Shown here: positions 1 to 11,540 of the stretch, piece after piece
Layout of the letters: each line of letters starts with the position of its first letter
How positions within the stretch are numbered: the stretch's first letter is position 1
Source: Adiantum capillus-veneris
Taxonomy: Eukaryota; Streptophyta; Polypodiopsida; Polypodiales; Pteridaceae
Direction: 5' to 3'
Assembly (NCBI GenBank): GCA_014529385.2
Contig: CM043963.1
Coordinates: 74,369,412 to 74,433,411, forward strand
Length of the DNA stretch: 64,000 nt
Translations under genes and position numbers: made by a program
The notes under the pieces: generated by a model
The model's input: the letters and a program-made list of their open reading frames with translations, nothing else
Database searches by the model: none
What the model was told of the DNA's origin: nothing

Positions 1-772
1 ACTAGCAAGAGAGGAGAGCAAGGGGGGCATATGCTAGCCAATAGTGGGATTCTATGGTCCATACATTCTATTTTTCTTTACTTAGATTCTCGTGTGTGGT
101 GGTTGCTTGCTGGCGGTAGTCACTTGGTTTCAAGGTGAGTTATGTGCTTGACTTTCTTCCATAATGAATGTTTGTTTTGGCCTCTACGAAAGACAACAAG
201 GGTTCTACGTGCATTTATTATTCATGGTTAAAGGAGTTTATCGATTAATCGTGCATGGGATGGTTTGAGTTTCGTTTTACAACATGGAGAGATTGTTTCA
301 CAGGATGGGGAGAGGATTTTTTTTCACAGCATGAACATATATTGTTTTTTATACTCTTCTTTTCACATCATGGAGAGAGAATTTCGATTTGCTATCTCTG
401 CAGATGTACGATAGGGCTGTGTTGGTTGGTTGGTAGCACTCGATCCAACACCCAGGTTGGGTGCAACTTGTCCTTGAGCGAATGAGGGCACTTGCTGCGC
501 ACGCGGCATGGTCTCGCTAGGTCAGCAACTGCTCAATGCGCGCAAGCTGGCATTGTGGGCGGTGCATGCGGGCGCCTTGAGGGCGGTTGCCCACCCTTCT
601 TCACGGGGAGCTATCAGTCAAGCGACTGCATAGATTGGCTTGTCATGCGGTAGTGGCATTAGCTCTTCACGCTCTTGCACATTAAAGGTTTTATTTTTAA
701 CCTTTTAAAGTGTTTAAGAAGTGCCCCCGTTTGACAAGTGACCCCCCAAATCCACTTACGTTTTAAAGTAAA

Positions 773-1862
773 GTGTGAACGTCACACTTAAGCAAACCCC
801 TTCCGAAGTGGCCGGCTGGGTATGGAATCTGCTGAATATCTTTCTTGAGTTATAAAAGGAACTTGGTTCGCGACCCGAAAGCCAAAGGAAGGTGCTTGGG
901 AAACTTCCCAAGCACTTGAGTAGGTGACTCACCTCCCTTTTTGAATATATTGGCACGGACGAGCTAGGCAGTGACTTTTTTAAGTCACTGCGTCCGTCCC
1001 TTTTCTACTGTGCAACGCTCTTTATCTCTCGCTGTCTTAGGCGTCTCCCCCAAGTTTGCTACTTTTACAAGGTCTCGGATATCTTTGCGTATGCGCCTTG
1101 GAATCCAACGATGCTTCTTCGCATGAGAATGGCGCCACTAGCATGCCGCAACCCATGGAGGACATGCCATTTCCTCCTTTTGACTCTACACATTCTCATG
1201 GGTGTTGTTGCTAAATTAGCTTTATTTGAAGAAAAATAATTCTTAACAAAGAATTACAAGTGAGAGGGTTTTTCTTGCTTGAGACATTCGAGTACAGATA
1301 TTTCTAGTGCGTCATTTAGAGTAATGACAGGAGCACTATGAACGGAAATATGTGTAGGGCCACCAAGAATGGGTACTTCTGATACGTCACATTGGATGGG
1401 TGACAGGGAGCATTGGGAAGAAGTATTGGACCATCCAGAACGGACATCTCTGATGGGTCATGGGATGGGTGACATACAACATCGCAAAGGAGATTGTACT
1501 GTGAGTTCGGTGAGAAAGGACTAGGTGATGGGTATTCCCTGATCGTCACAGGGTGGGTGACGAGAGCATCGGGAAGGAAATATTCCATAGTCAGGAGGTA
1601 TTGTGAACGGAGTTAGAACTGTGCACAAGAATTGAGCAAGCACTTGCATGAAGATGGAAAACTTTGAGGAAATGTTGCTTTTTGAGAAAGCGAGATGCTT
1701 TTCCGTAAAGAGGTCTATGTTAGCATTGCTTCTGTGGATGAGACTGCATCCAGGGACGCCTAGATTGTGATTTTGTAAGCATTCTTTTCAACTTATAAGT
1801 TTTTACTGAGTTTTTAGCAGGTTTAGACCATTTTAAGCCCGGCGCCCACTTAATAAGTGGGC
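773..1862. repeat. Cluster of short perfect inverted repeats
   Basis: Five perfect hairpins are visible: GTGTGA/TCACAC at 773-787; GTGCTTGGGAA with its exact complement at 892-915 (2-nt loop); AGGTGA/TCACCT at 922-934; GCAGTGACTT with its complement at 968-991 (TTTT loop); and GCCCACTTA with its complement at 1844-1862 (1-nt loop). Three of them fall within 100 bp. Their role is unknown. Confidence 0.7.
1345..1590. repeat. Degenerate tandem repeat, about 71-bp unit
   Basis: Roughly three diverged units each contain GATGGGTGACA-like text followed about 8-10 bp later by a CATCGGGAA-like block and then A/G-rich sequence. The period is about 71 bp in the first two units and less clear in the third. 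No coding function is apparent. Confidence 0.5.
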
Positions 1863-2023
1863 AGCCATAGGTTAAAAAAAGCAGCAAAACCCTAGCGCCC
1901 CCACTTTCTCTCTCTTTTTTAGCAAGAGAAAAAGCGATCCCTCTATCTCTAGCCCTAGATGTTCCCCTTTCTGCCCTATTCTTGCCGGGAAGGCCCCCTC
2001 TACTCATGCTGCCTGCCAGGAGC

Positions 2024-2030
2024 TATAAAA
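2024..2030 (+). promoter_or_regulatory. TATA-like box
   Basis: TATAAAA sits in a GC-rich context and is followed about 15 bp downstream by a CT-rich stretch, as in plant Pol II or LTR promoters. Nothing identifiable is transcribed immediately downstream. It may be the promoter of a decayed LTR. Confidence 0.3.
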
Positions 2031-3499
2031 GCAGACTCTCTCTCACTCTCAACACCAGAAAACCAGCACTACATTTCAGCCCCTGCTGCTGCAGATTTCA
2101 GCTGTGAAGATGACGCCGCCTGGATTCCCATGGTTGCCCCAGTGGACCAGATGTTGGTAGGAAGTAGGCGAGTTCCATAGCGAACAAGTGCTTAAGGAGA
2201 TTGTTTCCGTCGCGACAAGTTACTGTTTTTCTCCGTTTTCAGCCCATAGACGTCGTAGACGGGGCTGATTTACAAGAAGGAACCCGAGAACACACCTCTT
2301 TTGTGTATAGATTGAAGGAGAAGGTTCTCCGCTCGGAGATATCTTCTGGGAAGTTGCTTTTCAAGAACCGAGTTGCATTCCGAGTTTCGAGCGCTCACAA
2401 GTAACATTTTCCACATTGTGATCTCTGAGTGTTTGTTTGCATGAGCACTTCCTCTTCGCGAGGGAGTAGGAGCAGAGGAAGGCACGAGCCTCTGCAGGAG
2501 AAAAGTGCTCCGAGGAACTAGAGCCACATCAGCCCAAGGGTTCGTACTCTGAGTTTGGGAGTAGATCCACGGATCTGAGAGTGGTAGACTCTCGAGTTGG
2601 GATCAGGGAGTGAGATTCCCAAGGAAGGACTATGTGTCTAGGAAAGCATAGTTGCTACTAAGATTTCTACGGAAGAGGATTCTGGAGATAAGAGTCCGAA
2701 AAGGAGTTAAAGGGATGCCATGCCCTGAGTCTGGAAGGTGAGTTCTAGAGGCGAGAACCTTGTTTCTCGAGGATTCTAAGTAAGGAAAAGAGATTCTTTT
2801 GACTGGGGTTTTTGCCCTAAGAACAAGAAGCTGAGGCTTCCGAGTACCATCGAGTGTGATCTAGAACAAACCTGGTATTAGTTCGGTTCAAGTGCTTGTA
2901 TAGACTTCTCCCCAATAATAAAGATACTCTATTTGGGGGGGAGACCAGCCCATCTTCTGGTTGCGAGTACTATGTCCATCTTCTCAACTTTCTTTCTTTC
3001 TCTCTATATCAATTGGCTTCAATATTAAGGATAAATTCTGATTATCAGAGTATATTGATATTTTTATGCACTCCCACTCCCGTCTGTGACAGGTGTTGTG
3101 CCAAGGGCTCTCCTTCTCCATCTCCCGCCATTGATGCATCTCTTGCTGCAGTGCTTTAACGCCAATTGCAAGAGATGCATCGGCAACTAACGCAATTATG
3201 TGCCACGCCGGTCTAGTTTAACGGGGCACCTCCATGTCAGAGTTCAAGCTTTCTGCCCAATTAATAGCTTTGAATTAGTCAACTGCACCTCTCCGAAAGA
3301 AATTCAAGGAAAATGGCAAAGGCAAGACATTTCGTACTGAGGATCACAAGAAGAATTGATGCTATGTGTGCATTAGGCTGACCACTTCTGTGACGATAAC
3401 GATTGTCTAAAACGAAAGGAGAAACCGTAGCGGCAAAGACGTTGGTAAATACGATTGACGAACTAGGTATTTTGTCTTTTTCTTTTTCCATGTTAATGC

Positions 3500-5545
3500 G
3501 CGTAGGTGCCAAGATTGTCTCAGCTCCATGTGAATGGGCAGATCAATGGCCAAGTCATAACGATTTTATTTGACAGTGGTTGTTTCAACTTTCTTCTCAT
3601 GTGGTACATGATCTTAAGCTCAACACAATTTCCGTAGACTACTCCTACTCGGTTCGATATGGGGAAACTCAAGTTTTGGATCAATGGATTGAAGTCGTGT
3701 CGCAAATCAACCTCCACATTCAACACTATCATGAAGTCTTGGACTTCTGTATTATGAGTTTATAGCATGTAGACATCATTCTAGGCATGCCGTGGTTCAC
3801 CAACAAGACAATTTCTTTGTCAATAGATTTTGCATCTCATATTGTATTTCTTGAGCTTGATACTGTGTACCATGTGGTCGAGAGTTCTCCATCCTCCGGA
3901 ACCACCGATTTTGATGTAAACCTTATTTCAGCAAAAGAAGTTGATACATGGTGTGATGATCCTAATGTTGAAGTTTGAGTTTGTTTTGTCAAGGACTCCA
4001 ATGCTGAATTATTTTTTTTTCACCGCCATTTAATAAGTTCAAATATTGATGTGCTTTCATCTGAGCATGATGTTCCTTTGTTTGATTATGAGCTACCATA
4101 TAGGATATATGGATTTGGTTTTTAAAGAGTTTGCTGATGTGTTTCCATCAAATTTATTGAATGGGCTTCCTCCATCTCCCGGGCCCGACCTTGATCACGA
4201 GATAGAGCTTCTGCTCGGTAGCCATCTCGTCTCTCCACAATCTTGTAGGTTCAACCCGAAAGAGGAAGACGAGATCGGAAGCCTATCTTGCAAAAGGTTT
4301 TAGTGAGCCTAGTAAATCTTTGTGGGGTGCTCTTGTTCTTCTTGCTGAAAAGGACGGGAGGATGCGCTTTTGCATAGATTACAAGGGTCTCAATAAGTTA
4401 CACCGTCAAGAATAAGTATCCATTACCTCGAATGGATGACCTCATGTATCGACTCCCGAGTGCGCGATACTTCATCCAGATCGATCTTTAGTTTGGTTTT
4501 CACCATTAGATAGCTGCAAAAACAACGTTCTATACGCGGTATGGACATTGCCATATTTTGGTCTTACCGTATGGATTGACCAACGCTTTGGAAGCTTTCC
4601 AGTAGATGATGAATGACCTCTTTCATCTCTATTTGAGAAAGTGGATTGCTGTGTTTTTGAACAACATACTTAATTATAGTTAGACACTCGAGAAGCATTT
4701 GCAACACCTTTGCCTCCTCTTACAAAGCAATCCGAGTGTGAATTTCTCTACACGAAGCTGTTGTATCTAGCTCATGTCATTTCTTGGAAGGGACTCTGAA
4801 AGGTACGAGTGGTCTTACAGTGGCCCGTCTTATGAATCATACAACAAATGAAATCTTTTCTAGCTCATGTCATTTCTTGGAAGGGACTCTGAAAGGTATG
4901 AGTGGTCTTACAGTGGCCCGTCTTATGAATCATACAACAAGTGAAATCTTTTCTAGCTCATGTCATTTCTTGGAAGGGACTCTGAAAGGTACGAGTGGTC
5001 TTACAGTGGCCCGTCTTATGAATCATACAACAAGTGAAATCTTTTCTAGGTTTCACCAAAATTCACAAAAAATTTATTCAAGAGTACGCTAAGATTGTTG
5101 AACACTTTACATGGTTAGTCCATCTGTCATGTGGATCGATGAGCTCGATCAATGTTTTAAAACAATGAAACAACTAGTTACATCTATATCGATGTTGTAG
5201 ATAGTGGATCCGAACAAACCCTTCATGGTGGAATTGGATGTGAGGGATTATGCCTTGGGTGTTGTTCTATATCAAGACAGCCGACCTGTAGCATTTGAAA
5301 GTCGCAAGCTCATACACATGCAATCTTGTTACTCCGCCTAGAAAAAGGAACTATTGGTAGTTATCCATGCTTTGAATATTTGGCATCATTACCTCTATGG
5401 TACCCGCTTTGTGGTATGGACTGACCTCCATTCATTGAAACATCTCTGTGATTAGCTTGACCTTCGAGGTCATAAGGCAAGGTGGACCAAAGTCATGCAG
5501 GAGTTTGATTTTGAGATACGCTACTGTAAAGGCGCATGCCCTTAG
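3500..5545 (+). pseudogene. Decayed Ty3/gypsy pol (protease, RT, RNase H)
   Basis: Fragments in changing frames follow the gypsy pol order. A retropepsin motif ILFDSG is near 3565 and a protease tail DIILGMPWF near 3775. The RT N-terminus (VFKEFADVFPSNL, then CIDYKGLNK near 4370, then [12 protein letters not shown]) follows. RNase H parts come next (LGVVLYQDSRPVAFESRKL, then KELLVVIHALNIWHHYL near 5350). The end reads like the usual ALSR segment that precedes integrase. Stops and frameshifts are frequent, so it cannot be functional. A 93-bp segment of RT is triplicated. L1-type LINE C abuts the 3' end in opposite orientation and probably cut off the integrase part. Confidence 0.85.
4766..5044 (+). 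repeat. Three tandem copies of a 93-bp unit
   Basis: Each unit starts at TCTAGCTCATG, at 4766, 4859 and 4952, and the next unit start is repeated at 5045. Copies differ by only a few bases. Because 93 is divisible by 3, the array stays open as a 31-residue repeat (core GTLKG.SGLTVARLMNHTT) in a non-pol frame. In the pol frame the unit begins at the RT segment resembling LGHVIS. It is probably a recent slippage or unequal-crossover product in dead DNA. Confidence 0.9.
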
Positions 5546-5546
5546 T

Positions 5547-7868
5547 AGGATCCTTTTTTTCCGAGAGAGAGATCCTTCTATTAGTTAATGACACTGCCCA
5601 TAGGGCTACAACCACCTCTACTAGAGAGGGCAACAACAATCGTAAGGGGAAACTCTCCCAAAGAAAAAAACAGCATATGTACAATGAGTCTAAATCACTA
5701 GATGGAAGGAGGGAAAAGCCACACAGGTGGACGGTAGTGCCATTTGAGCACACCCTGGACCATGGTGAAGAAAGGCCTAGGGTGCCAGAGTCGAAGGAAC
5801 GCCTCTCTACGCTCCCGCATGCGGTCGGAGCTGCCTTGGAGTCTCTCGAACTGTCCCCTGAGAGTATGGATCAGCTCTAGCCAAAAATCTCGAACAGTCT
5901 CTGTTGGTGGCACAAGGCGAGCCTCAAAGATGCGGAAGCAGCGGGCCCGCCAGATGAACCAGAGTGTCAGGCCACAAACGAGCTCCAACAAACCTCTCTC
6001 TCACTGCACCACTCTTGTGGAGTAAGCTCTGTAGCAGGCTAGAGTGTAGGTCGACCCCCTTGTATCACGATCATCCTGCTGGTGGAGGATAGCTCAAACT
6101 GTAATGCTGGGCCCGTGAGAGTGGACCAAGCAACTGCCCCCCCAAGTGAACTGTCGTGCTGTAGAAAGAGCTAGCATCATCCGAAGGACCCGAAGCCAAA
6201 CCTGCTCTGCCATAGGGCAGTCCCAAAGACAATGACGCTAACTCTCCAAAGGATGGTCACAAGTTGCACGTGTTGCCGAAAAGGCGACTATGTACAACCC
6301 AGCTCCCTACAACTGTAGCTCTATGTGCAACCAACCACTGGAACAACCTGACTCGCCGCGGCTGTCTGGCGGCATCCCACAACCTTGCCCAAAAAGTTGT
6401 CAAGAACTCAACTGTGAGATCCTCCTCCTGCCAATTAGGTGATGCAGCAGGACGAGCCTCTCTCCGTGTTGCCAGTATGTGACGTCCCAATCGAACAGTG
6501 TACTGAAAGAAAGGGACACTTGGATGGTCGGCTGAGGAGAAAGGGTCCCTCCAAAACCACATTCCAGGATCCCACTGCACTCGTGCCAGTGGGCAACTCT
6601 TCCAAGCCCACAGCTTCCAATGGCCTGTCTCAAGAGCTGCTGGGTCAGGATCTATGACACAAGTCCTCCCAGAGATGCCCACAACTCGGATCCTCTGAAA
6701 ACAGCACTCTGTAACCTGTGGGGCCTCTACTAAGACTTTGTGCAAACGACCCTCGCCCTGTAGCTCGAAAAACATGGAGGGTATAGTCTGTGAGCAAGCT
6801 CGAGAACTGTGATGAGGACCTCTAGTCGCGTGAAGGCCCCCATCCATCTGGGCGTTGTTGACTCAAGAGGTGTAAGCCACTCAGCTGGTACTTCCTCTAT
6901 GATGTCCTGACACATGCTCTGCAGCCCTCTTATGCCCTGTAGCGGGATGCACTGAAGCTCCTCTGACAAACCTGAGAACTGTAGCCAGTCACCAAAAGCG
7001 CGTGCTGGACCCTCTGCCATGGAACCCCAAGAAACATGAGGCCTACTACCAACCAAGTGGCCTCTCTGAGTGCTGACCATGGGGTTCCAAACAAGGGACT
7101 GTCTCAAGCGCTCCTCCTTGCAAGTAGGCTGGTGCTGCTCCAGACCTCTTCGCAGTTGCTCCCAAGAGCGAAGCAGACTCACAACAAAACGCTCCTTGAT
7201 TCTCTTGCTCAAGGCAATTCTGCGCATCTTTGTGAAGATCCATTTGGTGGAAGGTCTCCAAAGGCCTCTAGCCTGAGGCACTCTAGCTCTAAGCCGCTGA
7301 ATCAAAAACTCCTTCCAGGGCTCCTCCCCTGGAAGCAGTCCTCTGACAACAAACTTCCCAAGGAAGGCTCTGCTCTACTATGCTGGGTCTATGATCCCTA
7401 ACCGCCCTTGAGAACAAGGTAGAGTGATGACCTGCCAGGCCACTCTGGCCCGGGCTATGTGAGTATCGCCCCTTGACAAAAGGAAATTCTTGATCAACCT
7501 CTCTACCTGGCTGATGCAGGAGCTCGAAAGATCCAATAAGATGTAATGTACCATATAGTAGTCAACAACACCTGGTTGGCCACTACAACTCTGCCTACCA
7601 AAGCTTGCTGAGCTCCAATGTAACAGCTTCCTCCTGATGGATAGGGGGAGGGGAGCAATCTGGTGCTCAGGAGACAAGTCCAAGCCAACCTGACAGCCCA
7701 AGTATCAAACTGCAGTCTGTGGGGGGGTCCGTCTGAAACCGTCGCCTGGCAGCCAATCAGGCGTAGGAGCACTGCCAACCGAGAAAGCCACCAGTTGATT
7801 AGTCCGCCTGATGCACAACAAATGGTCTCACGAGCGTGCTCACCGTGTGTAGGTTGATGATGTGGCAT
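5547..7868 (-). mobile_element. LINE C: 5'-truncated L1-type LINE with zf-RVT domain
   Basis: The minus strand encodes, in broken frames, the C-terminal half of a plant L1-type ORF2. It starts with a GRVVVANQVLLTTIWY segment near 7590, followed by the LGIIDPA and FLGKFVVRGLLPGEEPW landmarks. A block ending in VRLFQWLVAHRATV follows near 6330, which is the typical reverse-transcriptase zinc-binding domain. The final part (LELVCGLTLWFIWRARC near 5960) also matches such LINEs. Endonuclease and catalytic RT core are missing, consistent with 5' truncation. On the minus strand the 3' end closes with seven A residues (plus-strand T7 at 5547-5553), a short poly(A) tail. It sits at the end of the decayed gypsy pol. 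Confidence 0.85.
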
Positions 7869-8270
7869 GCTGTATGGACCATTCCTGATTTTGTGCGGTT
7901 GGCTGTATGGAATTTCCGTGATTTACGTTGAGGTGCTTTTTGGGTGCGAGATTTTGAACCTAAAGCTTTTGTGGAAATAGCTTTTCATGTAATTTCTTTT
8001 AGAGGCTAGGGACCTTTAAATACATGTGTTGGCCTCTCTCAGTGGCAGTCTACTCACGAGAGATTCAAAGCAAATCCACAGAGTTGTACCTTATTGAAGC
8101 AATAGAAAGAAATACCGAAAGGGGTGCCATAGTTTGGGGCCATTGTTGTCTGGAAGTAGAACCCAACCACTACATATCTCGTGTGATATTCTCTCTGTTT
8201 CAATTTAGTTGTTTTGAAGTGCTAAACTAAAAGTCTATTCTTTTAGTTCGCACGTGGTTCCGTTCTGGTA
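7869..8270 (+). repeat. Old LTR fragment, E2-like
   Basis: The end of an LTR is recognisable by similarity to the E2 LTRs further right. It contains the shared core AGAAATACCGAAAGGGG near 8110, a TTTCAATTTAGTTGTTTTGAAGTG block, and a final CACGTGG stretch. It is followed by GTGGTATGAAAGCTTC, a degraded version of the initiator-Met primer-binding site seen in E2. The start is not defined because LINE C lies directly to the left. Confidence 0.6.
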
Positions 8271-8507
8271 TAGTGGTATGAAAGCTTCAGGGGTGTGCTT
8301 TTTCTGAAAGCATATCGGTCGTGCCAAGAACAGATAGAGCAAGATGGCGTTTCAAGATTCTACAAGTTTTTTTTTCCTTTCAGGAGAGTAACTGGTTCTA
8401 TATCAACCAGAGGTGGAAGCTAGGAGGTTGGATGAAGGAGAAACGACTAGAGGAGGGTGAGAAGAAGAAATAGGATTCCGTTTTTTCCCCCTAAAAATCT
8501 CTAAAAA
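8271..8507 (+). other. Leader of the old E2-like element
   Basis: Sequence after the decayed primer-binding site matches the E2 leader (GTGTGCTTTTTCTGAAAGCAT). The element is then interrupted by the solo LTR and continues beyond it. Confidence 0.5.
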
Positions 8508-9707
8508 TATAAGGTGCAGCGGAATGATTGTTTGCGCTTGGCTCAAGATGAGTGCTGCGAACTGTGCTCAAGGTTCCTTTTGTTCTTATGGAAGGGAGAG
8601 CCTTCCGTTCTTAATGGAAAATGCTATGATCACGAACAAAGTGAATGGACAATGTGCGTGCAAGTGTATGAGACTGAGAGATAGAGAGAGAAGAGAGATA
8701 CGACACCAGAGACGACGTAAAACCCTCCTCCGAAGGCCCCACTCTCGTCGGCGAGAGTGGTCTACTTTTGATTGCACAAAGTGGTACAATGCGAATGCAA
8801 TGGACTGATGCAACTTGGACTATGCCGGTGACGACGATGGTGATGACGACGACGACTTTAGGGCTGAAATCTGTGGTCTTCTAACTGCTGAAAATCTGCA
8901 AATCTTTGGGCTGTTTTGGGTGGCTGAAAATGACTGTTTTGGCTGCGTTTTTATGGCTGAAAATGGGGGTTCTTCTGCAACCAACTGGGGCTGAATCTGA
9001 TGCTGTCCAATAGGGCTGAAAACGCTGTCCTTCTGCAGTGATAAGGGCTGAAAACCAAAACGCTGAGGCTGCCTGCTGTAGTTGCTGATGAAATCCAAAA
9101 ACGCTAATACATCTGCTAGCGTTAGTGAATTTCTGATGGTTTTGGTGTGCTGGCGATGATGCACATTTGAAAACGCTAGGGCTTTGTGTTGGTGGCGACA
9201 CATGCAATGTTGACACGCCGGATCTTGGAGAGGTACTGCTGGGAAACCAAAACGCTAGCTACAAGGGAAGGTAGCGCCAAGGTTGGGGGGGGTTGTGGGT
9301 TCTGCTGAGAAGGTGCTTGTTGAGCATATGCTCCTGCTGCCTCTTCTGCCATTTAGTGCTAACTTGGGTTTGCTTATATACAAACTTAACAAAATTGCCC
9401 TACCTACTTTTGTTGGAAAGTCACTTAAAAATAATAAGTGAAAATACCAAAAATAGGGAAAATAGGCTATAAATGCACTGGAAAATTCTCCTGACTGAAT
9501 CTGATGGATTCTGATGGGAATTCTGATGATCATGCTGTGTGCAACCAGAGGATATGCATCTATACCAAGTGACTGGGCATGCTCGGTCTACGAATAGACT
9601 CACAAAAGTGCCAGATCACTTCTAATCTAGACTTGACTGGATTGACTGAACCCTGATCATGCTGTAGCTTGTCCACGGACACATAGGGTTGGATGTGTCA
9701 CGTGACA
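8508..9707 (-). repeat. Solo LTR of family F
   Basis: The reverse complement matches both LTRs of element F along its length, from TGTCACGTGACACATCC at the right edge to CCGCTGCACCT at the left edge. No internal F sequence accompanies it. It is flanked by AAAAA on both sides, which fits a 5-bp target duplication but is weak because the site is A-rich. A TATATAAGC box is conserved on the minus strand near 9373-9381. Solo LTRs arise by recombination between the two LTRs of a full element. It interrupts an older E2-like element. Confidence 0.85.
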
Positions 9708-10850
9708 AAAAACATGCTTTTTTGACGCTTTTTTGTGTTGCAGAGGCCTTTGAAAGTCTCTTCAACCTTTGAGAATTTGGATATGCAAGAGAAGTCAAAG
9801 TTATCCTCTTGACGAGCCCTATGCGTTTGATGTGAGCGAATTTTGATTTCGACAATTTTAAAAAATTAGGATTTCTGCAGTATAGGTCAAAATTATGCTT
9901 TGGATTCTTTTTGTAGACAATAGGTAATACTGGAAGCATTTGGGAGCATGGATCTAGACATCCACTCTTTTGCAATGAGGAGAACCATTGGCTTGAAATT
10001 TTGCACGAGAAATTGTTTTAGAATTTTATTTGGAATTTGTTTGAAATGAAATTTATGTGTCTTGAACTTGTTTTAGTGCCGACTTGAGATTGCTTGATTC
10101 TGGTTTTGATGTTGGTGTTTTACTCATGGCTCGGGCTTTTCGGGGAGGAGTATTGAAGAGAAAAATTGTGCTTGATAATGTCTGAATATCTTTTGGCTCG
10201 GGCTTTCCAAGGAGGAGTGTTCATGCTAGTTGTAGATTCCCTAAACGTTACAGGCTGCAGTCTGGGGAGCATTTAGTTATATTGTTGGATCCTTTGAACG
10301 TTACAGGCTGTGGTCCAGGGAATGTTTAATTGTACTCTTGGCGATGCAGACTGCGGTATGGGGAGCATTTGGTTTAGTAAGTCTCTATATCTCATAGCCT
10401 AGACCTTTTTAGGTTATTTGCGGGGGGAGTGATGAGGTAGTCCTTGAATTGCTCATGGCCCAGACCTTTTTAGGTTCTTTGCGGGGGGAGTGTTCATTGG
10501 CGACTGTATGGTGTTATGTATTGTCACACGCATGTGTAAGCATCTGTGTTGCATCGTGATGTGTCAACTAGTGAATATATTCCTAATCGGGTGAGAGTGC
10601 CTGGGTATGTAATTTTAGTGCATCGAGACACACCATTAAAGATTAGTGCGGTCTTGGTGTGATGGCTAATTTTGCCATCCCAGAATATCAAGAGCTCCAA
10701 TTTGGATTGAGAAAATTAAACTATCCTCAGGAACAATCCTTCGAATGTCCCTCGTATCTTTTTTTTTGAGCCGAGTTGATTACGTTTTGCAAATATAATC
10801 GCGGACGATTACTCTAGAAGAAGAAGAAGTCCTCACCAACTTACATAGCC
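9708..10850 (+). mobile_element. Internal 3' part of the old E2-like element
   Basis: The stretch matches the non-coding 3' half of E2 around 27330-28215. Shared parts include GGAATTTGTTTGAAATG, the reiterated module with CTCATGGCCCAGACC and TTTGCGGGGGGAGT (near 10391 and 10452, with weaker versions near 10125 and 10193), and the CGCGGACGATTACTCT block next to the 3' LTR. After about 10820 only a short LTR-like scrap (GAAGAAGTCCTCACCAACTT) remains, so the 3' LTR is mostly deleted. No coding frame is intact. Confidence 0.7.
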
Positions 10851-11419
10851 CGATGGAGGGGCCTAAAGAGGTTGTTCGCCTTTAGCTTCGACCTTGATTC
10901 CTTCCAATGGTAGCCTCCCTCCCCTCCTCCTTTGCCTTCTTGATAACCTTTGTGATGCCTAGGCCCTATCCCTGTTTGCTACTTCTTTTTGTTCTTTCCT
11001 TTTTCCGATGGGTCTTGTTTTGGTTCTGTCGCTTGTGTGTGTACGCTTTCCTTTTGTTTCTTGTGCTTCCCTTGTTTTCCTTGATGGTGTGTGTATCTTT
11101 GTTGTTGTTTCTTGTTGTTTGCTTTGGTTGCTATTTTTTCTGTGTTTTTGGGTGTTTGTTGGAGGTTTTGGCCCATTAGAGGTAGAGGTTGTGTGGGTAT
11201 GGACCATGGTAGTTGGTCGGTTGTGGGTCGATTTTTGCCTCGGCTCCAACTTTTTCCCCCGCGCGTCATAGGGTTGTTGATTGTATCAGTGGTGGTTTTT
11301 TCCCTATGGTTTATTGTAATTGTCATATTGAAGGATTTTTTTCACTACCAGCTCGGTTTCTTCTTTGCTTCGACGGGGTTATGTAATGCCTACGCGCTTT
11401 GCAACTTGATTGCGTAATA

Positions 11420-11422
<3 letters not shown>
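10851..11422. other. T/G-rich DNA, no gene recognised
   Basis: Long open frames on both strands come from a T-rich, low-complexity composition and have no recognisable domains. The sequence runs into the (AG)n tract that bounds LINE A. It may be IF-3 intron or an unidentified element. Confidence 0.4.

Positions 11423-11499
<77 letters not shown>
11423..11499. repeat. (AG)n microsatellite at the 3' end of LINE A (-)
   Basis: A pure AG/CT tract of about 77 bp. Read on the minus strand, LINE A ends in ...CATTTCAT and passes directly into (CT)n. Confidence 0.95.
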
Positions 11500-11502
<3 letters not shown>

Positions 11503-11527
11503 AATGTTATGTTAAACGTCTTCAAAA

Positions 11528-11540
11528 GGCCAAAATGACC
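11528..11540 (-). promoter_or_regulatory. LINE A 3'-terminal hairpin
   Basis: On the minus strand GGTCA-TTT-TGGCC can form a 5-bp stem with a 3-nt loop, about 30 nt before the (CT)n tail. The same element occurs at four other LINE 3' ends in this window. It is a candidate RT recognition signal. Confidence 0.6.

Larger units (their letters stand above)
1..3499. other. No gene recognised; degenerate repeat-rich DNA
   Basis: No open frame here resembles a known protein, and no exon-like block with splice sites was found. The stretch holds several short perfect inverted repeats, a degenerate tandem repeat and one TATA-like site, listed separately. A decayed gypsy pol region begins directly downstream on the same strand, so part of this DNA may be the old LTR and leader of that element. 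A TGGTATTAG stretch near 2873 loosely resembles a primer-binding site, but no second LTR was found to prove it. Confidence 0.5.

Noticed and set aside
6264-7401. Plus-strand open frames opposite LINE C
   Set aside because: Antisense shadows of the LINE C coding region; only the minus strand shows RT landmarks.
10907-11417. Long hydrophobic open frames on + and matching frames on -
   Set aside because: Caused by T/G-rich composition. No start context, domain or splice support.
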